From Pseudomonas spelaei (lineage in GTDB: Bacteria; Pseudomonadota; Gammaproteobacteria; Pseudomonadales; Pseudomonadaceae): 64,000 bases of DNA. Of this stretch, positions 43,189-50,665 are shown one piece after another. Where the stretch lies: positions 1-64,000 of the forward strand of contig NZ_WNNK01000022.1 in the NCBI RefSeq assembly GCF_009724245.1, given 5' to 3'. The notes under the pieces are model-generated. The model had not been told where the DNA came from. It was given only the letters and a program-made list of their open reading frames with translations, and did not search any database. Position 1 is the first letter of the stretch; every line of letters starts with the position of its first letter. The position numbers and the translations under genes were made by a program.

Positions 43189-43858
43189 GCCGATTTCCGG
43201 CCCCACCGCTGAGCTGTTCGCCGACGATGCTTTGCAGCAACCGGCGGGGCGCGAGCAAATCGGCGAACAGTCCTATGTTCTCAGAGGTTATGCCCTGCCC
43301 TGGATCGAACGTCTGCTGCCGGAGTTGCGGCGCGTGCTGGCCCAGTCACCGTTTCGGCAGATGGTCACACCTGGCGGCTTCATCATGTCGGCGGCCTTGA
43401 GCAGTTGCGGCGAGCTGGGATGGACCACGGACCGCACGGGCTATCGCTATACAACCATTGACCCCAACAGCCAGCAACCCTGGCCAGCACTGCCCGAAGC
43501 CTTGCATCAACTGGCGGTAATGGCAGCGGAGGAAGCGGGATTCAACGACTTTGAACCGGACGCCTGCCTGATCAACCGCTATGTACCGGGGGCAAAAATG
43601 TCCCTGCACCAGGACAAGAACGAACGTCACTACACCGCGCCCGTGGTCTCGGTGTCCCTGGGCTTGCCGGCGGTATTTCTATTCGGCGGCCATGAACGCA
43701 GCGACAAGGTACAAAAGGTCTCGTTATTCCATGGCGATGTGGTCGTCTGGGGCGGTGTGGATCGCTTGCGCTTTCATGGCGTGCTGCCGATCAAGGAAGG
43801 CGTACACCCGCAAATGGGACCACAGCGCATCAACCTGACGTTCCGTATGGCCGGCTGA
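43178..43858 (+). CDS. alkB: DNA oxidative demethylase AlkB
   Basis: A 226-residue 2OG/Fe(II) dioxygenase that repairs 1-methyladenine and 3-methylcytosine in DNA. The iron ligands are His144, Asp146 (MSLHQDKNE) and His200 (LRFHGV), with the two arginines of RINLTFR binding 2-oxoglutarate and substrate. The nucleotide-recognition lid includes TDRTGYRYT. Translationally coupled to the preceding oxygenase. Confidence 0.94.
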   Translation: MRNKPISGPTAELFADDALQQPAGREQIGEQSYVLRGYALPWIERLLPELRRVLAQSPFRQMVTPGGFIMSAALSSCGELGWTTDRTGYRYTTIDPNSQQPWPALPEALHQLAVMAAEEAGFNDFEPDACLINRYVPGAKMSLHQDKNERHYTAPVVSVSLGLPAVFLFGGHERSDKVQKVSLFHGDVVVWGGVDRLRFHGVLPIKEGVHPQMGPQRINLTFRMAG

Positions 43859-43866
43859 ATTTGACC

Positions 43867-43907
43867 GCAAGCATCGGAGTGTTGCGGATACAGCGTGCGA
43901 CTAATCT
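43867..43907 (+). promoter_or_regulatory. Candidate Ada-controlled promoter of ada
   Basis: GCAAGCATCGGAGTG (43867-43881), 20 bases, then TAATCT (43902-43907). Identical spacing and core to the promoter at 42385. Lies immediately after the alkB stop, 29-69 bases before the ada start. Confidence 0.6.
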
Positions 43908-43935
43908 GGCCGTGTTCGTTCAAGAGTAATCAACC

Positions 43936-45000
43936 ATGACTTCGCGCCACCCCACTGAACAAGACCCACGCTGGGCCGCTATCGTCGCCCGCGACCCCAA
44001 GGCTGACTTGCAGTTCGTCTATGGCGTGAAAACCACCGGTGTCTATTGTCGCCCCAGCAGCGCGTCGCGCCTGCCACGCCCGGAAAACGTCGAGTTCTTC
44101 GACACCCCGCAACACGCCGAAGCGGCCGGCTACCGTCCCAGCAAACGCGCTTCTGGGGATCAAACTCAGGTAGCGCAGCGTCATGCCCGGATTGTGTCAG
44201 CCGCCTGCCGGCATATCGAACAGGCCGAGACCGTGCCCAGCCTGGAAGCGCTGGCCACCCTCGCCGGCTTGAGCCCCTTTCATTTCCACCGGATCTTCAA
44301 AGCCGTCACCGGCCTGACACCCAAGGGCTACGCCAGTGCCCACCGCTCACGCAAGGTGCGTGACAGGCTCAAGGACAGCCATTCGGTGACCGATGCGCTG
44401 TACGACGCCGGCTTCAATTCCAACAGTCGGTTCTACGAGTCTGCCGACCAACTGTTGGGGATGAAACCCAGTGATTACAAAGCCGGTGGCACCAACAGTG
44501 ACATCCGCTTTGCCGTCGGCCAATGCTCGCTGGGAGCGATCCTGGTGGCGCAAAGTAATCGGGGGGTATGCGCGATTCTGCTGGGGGACGACCCAGACAA
44601 ATTGGTGCACGACCTGCAGGATCAATTTCCCCTGGCCAACCTTATCGGCGCCGATCACGGGTTCGAACAGTTGATCGCCCGGGTTGTTGGTTTTATTGAA
44701 GCGCCGGCGCTGGGCCTGGACCTGCCTCTGGATCTACGCGGTACGGCGTTTCAGGAACGGGTCTGGCAAGCGTTGCGGGAAATTCCGGTGGGCAGCACCG
44801 CCAGTTATGGCGAGATTGCCAAGCGCATCGGCGCCCCGACCTCTTTCCGCGCCGTGGCCCAGGCGTGTGGAGCCAACAGCCTGGCGGTAGCGATTCCTTG
44901 CCATCGGGTGGTGCGCAGCGATGGCAACCTGTCGGGATATCGCTGGGGCGTGGAGCGTAAACGCCAGTTGCTGGAGCGAGAAGGCTCGACACACACCTGA
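43936..45000 (+). CDS. ada: Bifunctional Ada: transcriptional activator / O6-methylguanine-DNA methyltransferase
   Basis: A 354-residue protein in three parts: an N-terminal Ada domain (about 10-75), an AraC-type helix-turn-helix (about 85-180, with AGLSPFHFHRIFKAVTGLTP) and a C-terminal methyltransferase (about 190-350) with the acceptor Cys322 in PCHRV. In E. coli Ada, zinc is held by Cys38, 42, 69 and 72. Here only Cys38 remains (GVYCRPSS); the other positions are Ser42, Ser69 and Ala72. So the usual zinc-thiolate methylphosphotriester switch cannot form as known. The HTH and methyltransferase parts look intact. Confidence 0.92.
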   Translation: MTSRHPTEQDPRWAAIVARDPKADLQFVYGVKTTGVYCRPSSASRLPRPENVEFFDTPQHAEAAGYRPSKRASGDQTQVAQRHARIVSAACRHIEQAETVPSLEALATLAGLSPFHFHRIFKAVTGLTPKGYASAHRSRKVRDRLKDSHSVTDALYDAGFNSNSRFYESADQLLGMKPSDYKAGGTNSDIRFAVGQCSLGAILVAQSNRGVCAILLGDDPDKLVHDLQDQFPLANLIGADHGFEQLIARVVGFIEAPALGLDLPLDLRGTAFQERVWQALREIPVGSTASYGEIAKRIGAPTSFRAVAQACGANSLAVAIPCHRVVRSDGNLSGYRWGVERKRQLLEREGSTHT

Positions 45001-45018
45001 GGCCCCGGCAAGAGGCTG

Positions 45019-45612
45019 CTACCCTTCCAGCTTGCGCCGACGAAACTCCGCGACCTTATGCCGATTGCCACACAGCGCCATGCTGCACCAACGGCGCTTG
45101 TGGGCCTTGGTGCGGTCATAGAACCACAGCACGCAATCCGGATGCTCACAGGTGCGGATCAAAGCAAAATCGCCCTCGACCAATAGCACCGCAGCGGCCT
45201 CCGCAAGCGGCGAGAGAAACTGTTCAGGCGTTTGCTGTTTGCGCTGACGCTCCAGGTGCACCTCGCCCGGCGCAGGCCAGGACAGTTGTGGATGACTGAC
45301 AGCCTTGCGCAAAAATCCGTTGAGGGCCGCGGGCTCACCTTGCAAGCCTGCCTTGCGTTGCTCCAGCAGATCCCGGATCACCTCCCGTAACCCCCGCGCC
45401 GCGCCTAGCAAAGCACCCTCCTCGAACGCAGGCACGGCGCCCTCCTCGGTCCAGCCAAGGCGTACCAGCCAACGCTCGACATCGGCATCCGTCTCCCAGA
45501 AGTCCCGAGCCACACCGTCGACATTCGCCCGCGTATTGAGCATATCCAATACCGGATCATCGGCCAGTACATAAGGTTCCAGCGGTAAATCGGATGGGGG
45601 GATGGCAGTCAT
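45019..45612 (-). CDS. CGNR zinc-finger / ABATE domain regulator
   Basis: A 197-residue protein. The N-terminal ABATE-like domain (LADDPVLDMLNTRANVDGV) precedes a C-terminal CGNR zinc finger with CEHPDCVLWFYD and RRWCSMALCGNRHKV (four cysteines). CGNR proteins are thought to be DNA-binding regulators of stress or metabolic genes. The start ATG 45612 follows GAGGA. It is divergent from an alpha/beta hydrolase with three repeated operator-like sites between. Confidence 0.85.
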   Translation of the reverse strand: MTAIPPSDLPLEPYVLADDPVLDMLNTRANVDGVARDFWETDADVERWLVRLGWTEEGAVPAFEEGALLGAARGLREVIRDLLEQRKAGLQGEPAALNGFLRKAVSHPQLSWPAPGEVHLERQRKQQTPEQFLSPLAEAAAVLLVEGDFALIRTCEHPDCVLWFYDRTKAHKRRWCSMALCGNRHKVAEFRRRKLEG

Positions 45613-45639
45613 GTCGAATCCTCTTGAACGCCCATCATC

Positions 45640-45772
45640 GTAACCACTATTCAAGCATCTGTGTAGTTACGGAACCCAATAGAAAAGTAACCTCTTAATT
45701 TGATTTGACAGGTTACAAAAATAAGATCAGCCTGCTCAACCAGTAACCCGATAAATTAAATTAACCAGTTAC
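45640..45772. promoter_or_regulatory. Three GTAAC-N20/21-GTTAC inverted repeats between the CGNR gene and the hydrolase
   Basis: Pairs at 45640-45670 (spacer 21), 45687-45716 (spacer 20; extended to GTAACCT...AGGTTAC) and 45743-45772 (spacer 20). They fill the divergent promoter region and are the likely binding sites of one regulator, probably the CGNR protein or a distant HTH protein. Confidence 0.6.
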
Positions 45773-45786
45773 ACAGGAGTCTGATC

Positions 45787-46665
45787 ATGTCGATCCTCGC
45801 GCCAGTGATTCGCTACCATCACGTCAACGCCGATGGTGTGCGCGTGTTCTACCGTGAAGCCGGCGATCCTGCCGCGCCGGTCATTCTGTTGCTGCACGGT
45901 TTCCCTAGCTCCTCCCATATGTACCGCAACCTGATCCCGCTGCTCGCCACTCGTTACCGGGTGATTGCGCCGGACCTGCCGGGGTTCGGCTTTACCGAGG
46001 TGCCCGCTGAACGCGCCTACCACTACAGCTTCGACAACCTGGCAGTCACCATTGGCCACTTCGTCGACGCGCTGAAACTCAGCCGCTACGCCCTGTATGT
46101 CTTTGACTACGGCGCCCCGGTTGGCCTGCGCCTGGCCGTGGCACACCCGCAGCGGGTCAGCGCGCTGGTGTCGCAAAACGGCAACGCTTATCTGGAAGGA
46201 TTGGGTGATGCCTGGGCGCCGATCCGCGCCTACTGGGCCGATCCGAGCCAGGCCAACCGGGAGGTGATTCGCACTGCGGTGATCAGCCTGGACGGCACCC
46301 GCTATCAGTACCTGCACGGTGTTGATCAACCGGAGTTGGTAGCGCCGGAGTCCTACATCCTTGACACCCTACTGATGCAGCGCCCCGGCAATGACGAAAT
46401 CCAACTCGACCTGTTCCTCGACTATCGCAACAACCTGACCCTGTACCCGGCCTTCCAGGCGTTTTTCAGGGCCACACAGTTGCCGACGCTGGTGATCTGG
46501 GGTCGTAATGATCCGTTTTTCATCCCGCCGGGGGCTCACGCCTACAAGACCGACAACCCCAACGCGGTGGTGGAGTTGCTCGACACCGGCCACTTCGCCC
46601 TTGAAACCCATGTTGCGCCCATTGCCCAGCGTATCCACGAGGTACTTGGGCACGCCATCGACTGA
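45787..46665 (+). CDS. Alpha/beta hydrolase (epoxide hydrolase / dehalogenase-like)
   Basis: A 292-residue hydrolase. The oxyanion segment is LLHGFPSSSHMYRN. The nucleophile appears to be Asp107 in VFDYGAPVG, rather than Ser, as in epoxide hydrolases and haloalkane dehalogenases. The acid lies in WGRNDPFF (near 242) and the His in DTGHFALE (near 264). The natural substrate is unknown. The regulated divergent promoter suggests induction by a xenobiotic or aldehyde-type compound (inference). Confidence 0.85.
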   Translation: MSILAPVIRYHHVNADGVRVFYREAGDPAAPVILLLHGFPSSSHMYRNLIPLLATRYRVIAPDLPGFGFTEVPAERAYHYSFDNLAVTIGHFVDALKLSRYALYVFDYGAPVGLRLAVAHPQRVSALVSQNGNAYLEGLGDAWAPIRAYWADPSQANREVIRTAVISLDGTRYQYLHGVDQPELVAPESYILDTLLMQRPGNDEIQLDLFLDYRNNLTLYPAFQAFFRATQLPTLVIWGRNDPFFIPPGAHAYKTDNPNAVVELLDTGHFALETHVAPIAQRIHEVLGHAID

Positions 46666-46785
46666 AACCTGCGGTTGAACCCGGCACGAAACGCCGGGTT
46701 CGTCCAGTGAATAAAACAGACTGGCGAGGGCTGTTGGCCCCTGCTAAAACAGCGGGCAGGCATTCCACCGTTGGAGAGGCAACCC

Positions 46786-47850
46786 ATGAGCACCTGGCCA
46801 GACACTCGAATTATTGACCTGCTGGGCATTGAACTGCCGATCATTCAGGCGCCCATGGCCGGTGCCACCAGCACAGCCATGGTCATTGCCGCCAGCGAGG
46901 CCGGCGCCCTGGGTTCGATGCCGGCTGCAGCGTTGAGCATCGAACAACTGCGTGAGGCGCTGACCACTGTCCGTCAAAGCAGCACGCGAGCGCTGAACGT
47001 CAACTTCTTCTGTCATCAGCCGCCGACACCCGATGCCGAGCGTGACCGCCAGTGGAAAAATCTGCTGCAACCCTACTACCGTGAACTGGGTGCCGACTTC
47101 GATGCGCCGACGCCCACCTCCAGCCGCGCACCGTTCAACAATGCCGCCTGCGAAGTCGTAGAAGCGTTTCGTCCAGAAGTCGTCAGCTTCCACTTCGGCC
47201 TGCCGGAAAAAGCCCTGCTGGACCGGGTCAAAGCGACCGGTGCCAAGGTGCTGTCGTCCGCCACCACCGTCGAAGAAGCCATCTGGCTGGAACAGCACGG
47301 CTGCGACGCGATCATTGCCATGGGCTATGAAGCCGGGGGTCATCGCGGGATGTTTCTCACCGCAGACCTCAGCAGCCAGATCGGCACCTTGGCCCTGGTG
47401 CCGCAGATTGTCGACGCCGTGAGTGTGCCGGTGATTGCCGCCGGCGGGATTGGTGATGCCAGAGGCATTGTCGCCGCCTTCGCCCTGGGGGCCTCGGCAG
47501 TGCAGGTCGGCACGGCGTACCTGTTTACCCCCGAGGCCAATGTCACACCGTCGCACCACCACGCATTGCGCACGGCACAGGCCAGTGAGACGGCCCTGAC
47601 CAACCTGTTCACCGGGCGTCCGGCGCGGGGCATCATCAACCGGGTAATGCGTGAGCTGGGATCAATCAACCCGACAGCGCCCGCATTTCCGCTGTCCGGC
47701 GGCGCGTTGATGCCGTTGAAAGCCAAGGATGAAGCTGGCTTCAGTAACTTGTGGTCAGGCCAGGCATTACGCCTGTGCAAAGACCTCTCGACTTACCAAC
47801 TGACCCGCACGCTGGCGGAGCAAGCGCTGGAAAAATTCAAAAGAACCTGA
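46786..47850 (+). CDS. Nitronate monooxygenase family protein
   Basis: A 354-residue FMN TIM-barrel enzyme (2-nitropropane dioxygenase type) that oxidises nitronates such as propionate-3-nitronate. Visible motifs are LPIIQAPMAGATSTAMVIAA at the N-terminus, the VSFHFGLPEK strand, GYEAGGHRG with the catalytic His (near 187), AAGGIGDARG and GTAYLFTPEA. The start ATG 46786 has GGAGAGG upstream. Confidence 0.88.
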   Translation: MSTWPDTRIIDLLGIELPIIQAPMAGATSTAMVIAASEAGALGSMPAAALSIEQLREALTTVRQSSTRALNVNFFCHQPPTPDAERDRQWKNLLQPYYRELGADFDAPTPTSSRAPFNNAACEVVEAFRPEVVSFHFGLPEKALLDRVKATGAKVLSSATTVEEAIWLEQHGCDAIIAMGYEAGGHRGMFLTADLSSQIGTLALVPQIVDAVSVPVIAAGGIGDARGIVAAFALGASAVQVGTAYLFTPEANVTPSHHHALRTAQASETALTNLFTGRPARGIINRVMRELGSINPTAPAFPLSGGALMPLKAKDEAGFSNLWSGQALRLCKDLSTYQLTRTLAEQALEKFKRT

Positions 47851-47897
47851 AAACACTGACTTCCTGGGCAACTTTACACTGTACCGGCAATGGCCAA

Positions 47898-47923
47898 CCG
47901 CTATATATTCCCATACATAGCGG
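47898..47923. promoter_or_regulatory. ModE-like operator upstream of modA
   Basis: CCGCTATATA-N6-TACATAGCGG, one mismatch between the arms, 54 bases before modA. It closely matches the ModE box (TATATA-type arms with a six-base spacer) through which molybdate represses mod operons. Confidence 0.75.
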
Positions 47924-47977
47924 TAGACCTTTCTGCCTATAACAAGCCGTACAGTCGGCCCCCCAAGGAGCAGCTTC

Positions 47978-48745
47978 ATGATGATTCGCGCCTCACGCCT
48001 GGCCCCTACCAGCCTGGCCACCCTGATTGCCCTCTTTACCTTCAGTTCGGCCCAGGCCGATGAAGTCCAGGTGGCCGTTGCCGCCAACTTCACCGCGCCG
48101 ATCCAGGCGATTGCCGCCGACTTCGAAAAAGACACCGGGCACAAACTGATTGCCGCTTACGGCGCCACCGGCCAGTTCTATACCCAGATCAAGAATGGCG
48201 CGCCGTTTGAAGTGTTCTTGAGCGCCGACGACACCACCCCGCAAAAACTCGAAACTGAAGGCGATACCGTCAAAGGCTCGCGCTTCACTTACGCGGTCGG
48301 CACCCTGGCGCTGTGGTCGGCCAAAGAAGGCTACGTCGATGCCAAGGGCGAAGTACTGAAGAAAAATGAATACAAGCACTTGTCCATCGCCAACCCGAAA
48401 GCTGCCCCTTATGGCCTCGCCGCCACTCAGGTGCTGGCCAAGGAAGGTTTGACTGAAAAAGTGAAGGACAAGATCGTCGAAGGCCAGAACATCACCCAGG
48501 CCTATCAATTCGTGTCCACCGGCAATGCCGAGCTGGGCTTTGTCGCCCTGTCGCAGATTTATAAAGACGGCAAGGTCACCAGCGGTTCGGCGTGGATCGT
48601 GCCAGCCTCCATGCATGACCCGATCAAGCAAGACGCGGTGATTCTCAACAAAGGCAAGGACAGTGCTGCTGCCAAGGCCCTGGTTGAGTACCTGAAAGGG
48701 CCAAAAGCCGCCGCAGTTATCAAGTCCTACGGTTACGAGCTCTAA
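47978..48745 (+). CDS. modA: Molybdate ABC transporter substrate-binding protein
   Basis: A 255-residue periplasmic protein that captures molybdate or tungstate. The signal peptide is about residues 1-27 (cut near QADEV). Family motifs are VAVAANFTAPIQAIAADFEK, YGATGQFYTQIKNGAPFEVF and LSADDTTPQKLE. SD AAGGAG. First gene of modABC, with a ModE-like box in front. Confidence 0.96.
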   Translation: MMIRASRLAPTSLATLIALFTFSSAQADEVQVAVAANFTAPIQAIAADFEKDTGHKLIAAYGATGQFYTQIKNGAPFEVFLSADDTTPQKLETEGDTVKGSRFTYAVGTLALWSAKEGYVDAKGEVLKKNEYKHLSIANPKAAPYGLAATQVLAKEGLTEKVKDKIVEGQNITQAYQFVSTGNAELGFVALSQIYKDGKVTSGSAWIVPASMHDPIKQDAVILNKGKDSAAAKALVEYLKGPKAAAVIKSYGYEL

Positions 48746-49426
48746 ATGTCCCTGTCGAGTGCCGATTTTTCCGCAATCTGGCTGACCATCAAACTGGCAT
48801 CGCTGACCACCGCCATATTGTTGGTCATCGGCACTCCGATCGCCCTGTGGTTGTCGCGCACCCACTCGTGGTTGCGCGGCCCGATCGGGGCGATCGTCGC
48901 CCTGCCGTTGGTGCTGCCACCGACGGTGATCGGTTTCTATCTGTTGCTGACCATGGGTCCCAATGGCTACTTCGGCCAGTTCACCCAATGGCTGGGCCTG
49001 GGCACCTTGACCTTCAGTTTTACCGGGCTGGTGATCGGCTCGGTGATCTATTCCATGCCCTTCGTGGTGCAGCCGTTGCAGAACGCCTTCTGCGCCATCG
49101 GCACCCGCCCGCTGGAAGTGGCCGCGACCTTGCGGGCCAACCCCTGGGACACTTTTTTTAACGTGATACTGCCTCTGGCTCGCCCAGGGTTTATCACGGC
49201 ATCGATTCTCGGCTTTGCCCATACCGTCGGTGAGTTCGGCGTGGTACTGATGATCGGCGGCAATATCCCCGACAAGACCCGGGTGGTTTCGGTGCAGATC
49301 TACGACCACGTCGAAGCCATGGAGTATGCCCAAGCCCACTGGCTGGCCGGGTCCATGGTGGTGTTTTCTTTCCTGGTGTTGCTGGCGCTCTACTCCAGCC
49401 GTAAAACCAAAGCGGGCTGGAGTTGA
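48746..49426 (+). CDS. modB: Molybdate ABC transporter permease
   Basis: A 226-residue inner-membrane permease with five helices. The EAA loop ALEVAATLRANPWDTFFNV (printed as LEVAATLRANPWDTFF) docks ModC; LPLVLPPTVIGFYLL and GEFGVVLMIGGNIP are typical ModB segments. The ATG follows the modA stop with no gap. Confidence 0.96.
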   Translation: MSLSSADFSAIWLTIKLASLTTAILLVIGTPIALWLSRTHSWLRGPIGAIVALPLVLPPTVIGFYLLLTMGPNGYFGQFTQWLGLGTLTFSFTGLVIGSVIYSMPFVVQPLQNAFCAIGTRPLEVAATLRANPWDTFFNVILPLARPGFITASILGFAHTVGEFGVVLMIGGNIPDKTRVVSVQIYDHVEAMEYAQAHWLAGSMVVFSFLVLLALYSSRKTKAGWS

Positions 49427-49431
49427 TGTCG

Positions 49432-50511
49432 ATGATAGAAGTACGCCTGCAACTGAAGTATTCCGGGTTTGCCCTGGACGTTGACCTGCAGTTGCCGGGG
49501 CGCGGCGTGACGGCGCTGTATGGGCATTCCGGCTCCGGCAAGACCACCTGCCTGCGCTGTATCGCCGGGCTGGAGCGCGCAGATGATGGCTTCATCAGGA
49601 TCAATGATGAGGTGTGGCAGGACAGTCGCAGGGGGCTGTTCGTCCCCCCGCATAAACGCGCCCTGGGCTACGTATTTCAAGAGGCCAGCCTGTTCCCGCA
49701 TTTGTCGGTGCTGGCCAATCTGCAATTCGGCCTCAAGCGCATCCCGCGCCAGCAACGTCGGGTGGACATGGCCCATGCCACGGAGTTGCTGGGCATCGGC
49801 CACCTGCTGGACCGTCATCCCCAGCACCTGTCCGGCGGCGAACGCCAGCGGGTCGGTATTGCCCGCGCCCTGCTGACCAGCCCGCAACTGCTGCTGATGG
49901 ACGAGCCTTTGGCCGCGCTGGACAGCAAACGCAAAAACGAGATTCTGCCGTACCTGGAGCGTCTGCATGACGAGCTGGAAATCCCGGTGTTGTACGTCAG
50001 CCATGCCCAGGATGAAGTGGCGCGGCTGGCCGATCACATCGTCTTGCTCAGTGACGGCAACGCCCTGGCCAGCGGCCCGATTGGCGAGACCCTCGCCAGG
50101 CTTGACCTGCCCATGGCGCTGGGTGACGACGCGGGCGTGGTGATCAATGGCACAGTTAGTGCCTATGACAGCCACTACCAACTGCTGACCCTGCAACTGC
50201 CCGACAGCTCATTACAAATCCGGGTCGCTCATTCGCCGCTGGACTTGGGCAAACACCTGCGCTTCAAGGTGCAGGCCCGGGATGTCAGCCTGAGTTTGCA
50301 GGCCGAGGAATACAGCAGCATTCTCAACCGTCTGCCGGTGACGGTGACCCAGGAAATTCCCGCCGATAACAGTGCTCACGTACTGGTGCGCCTGGACGCG
50401 GGCGGCACGCCATTGCTGGCGCGTATCACACGTTTTTCCCGGGACCAGTTGCAACTGCACCCAGGCCAAGTGCTATGGGCACAAATCAAGGCGGTGGCGG
50501 TACTGGCCTGA
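49432..50511 (+). CDS. modC: Molybdate ABC transporter ATP-binding protein
   Basis: A 359-residue ATPase. Walker A is GHSGSGKTT (about 31-39), the ABC signature LSGGERQRVGIARAL is near 127, Walker B LLLMDEP follows, and the switch His is in YVSHAQDE. The C-terminal about 75 residues form the Mop-like regulatory domain that binds oxyanion. The start ATG 49432 has GGAG at nine bases; ATG 49426 overlapping the modB stop is also possible. Confidence 0.96.
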   Translation: MIEVRLQLKYSGFALDVDLQLPGRGVTALYGHSGSGKTTCLRCIAGLERADDGFIRINDEVWQDSRRGLFVPPHKRALGYVFQEASLFPHLSVLANLQFGLKRIPRQQRRVDMAHATELLGIGHLLDRHPQHLSGGERQRVGIARALLTSPQLLLMDEPLAALDSKRKNEILPYLERLHDELEIPVLYVSHAQDEVARLADHIVLLSDGNALASGPIGETLARLDLPMALGDDAGVVINGTVSAYDSHYQLLTLQLPDSSLQIRVAHSPLDLGKHLRFKVQARDVSLSLQAEEYSSILNRLPVTVTQEIPADNSAHVLVRLDAGGTPLLARITRFSRDQLQLHPGQVLWAQIKAVAVLA

Positions 50512-50665
50512 CCCTTGTAGGAAAAAACTCAATTGCGTTACCCTATCGACCCTTTCCAATTCCCGGGATGATCGCCGACGTGAAGTTCTAAGCCTTCCAA
50601 AATGTATTCGCAACGAGCCGCCTGGCGCGCTTGTTGGCTTGTTTCACATTTTTTTGGAGGTGCTG

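Noticed and set aside
50372..50665. In-frame upstream extension of the ABC-F gene
   Set aside because: It overlaps modC in another frame and is Cys/Trp/Arg-rich; the SD TTGGAGG marks the start at 50666.
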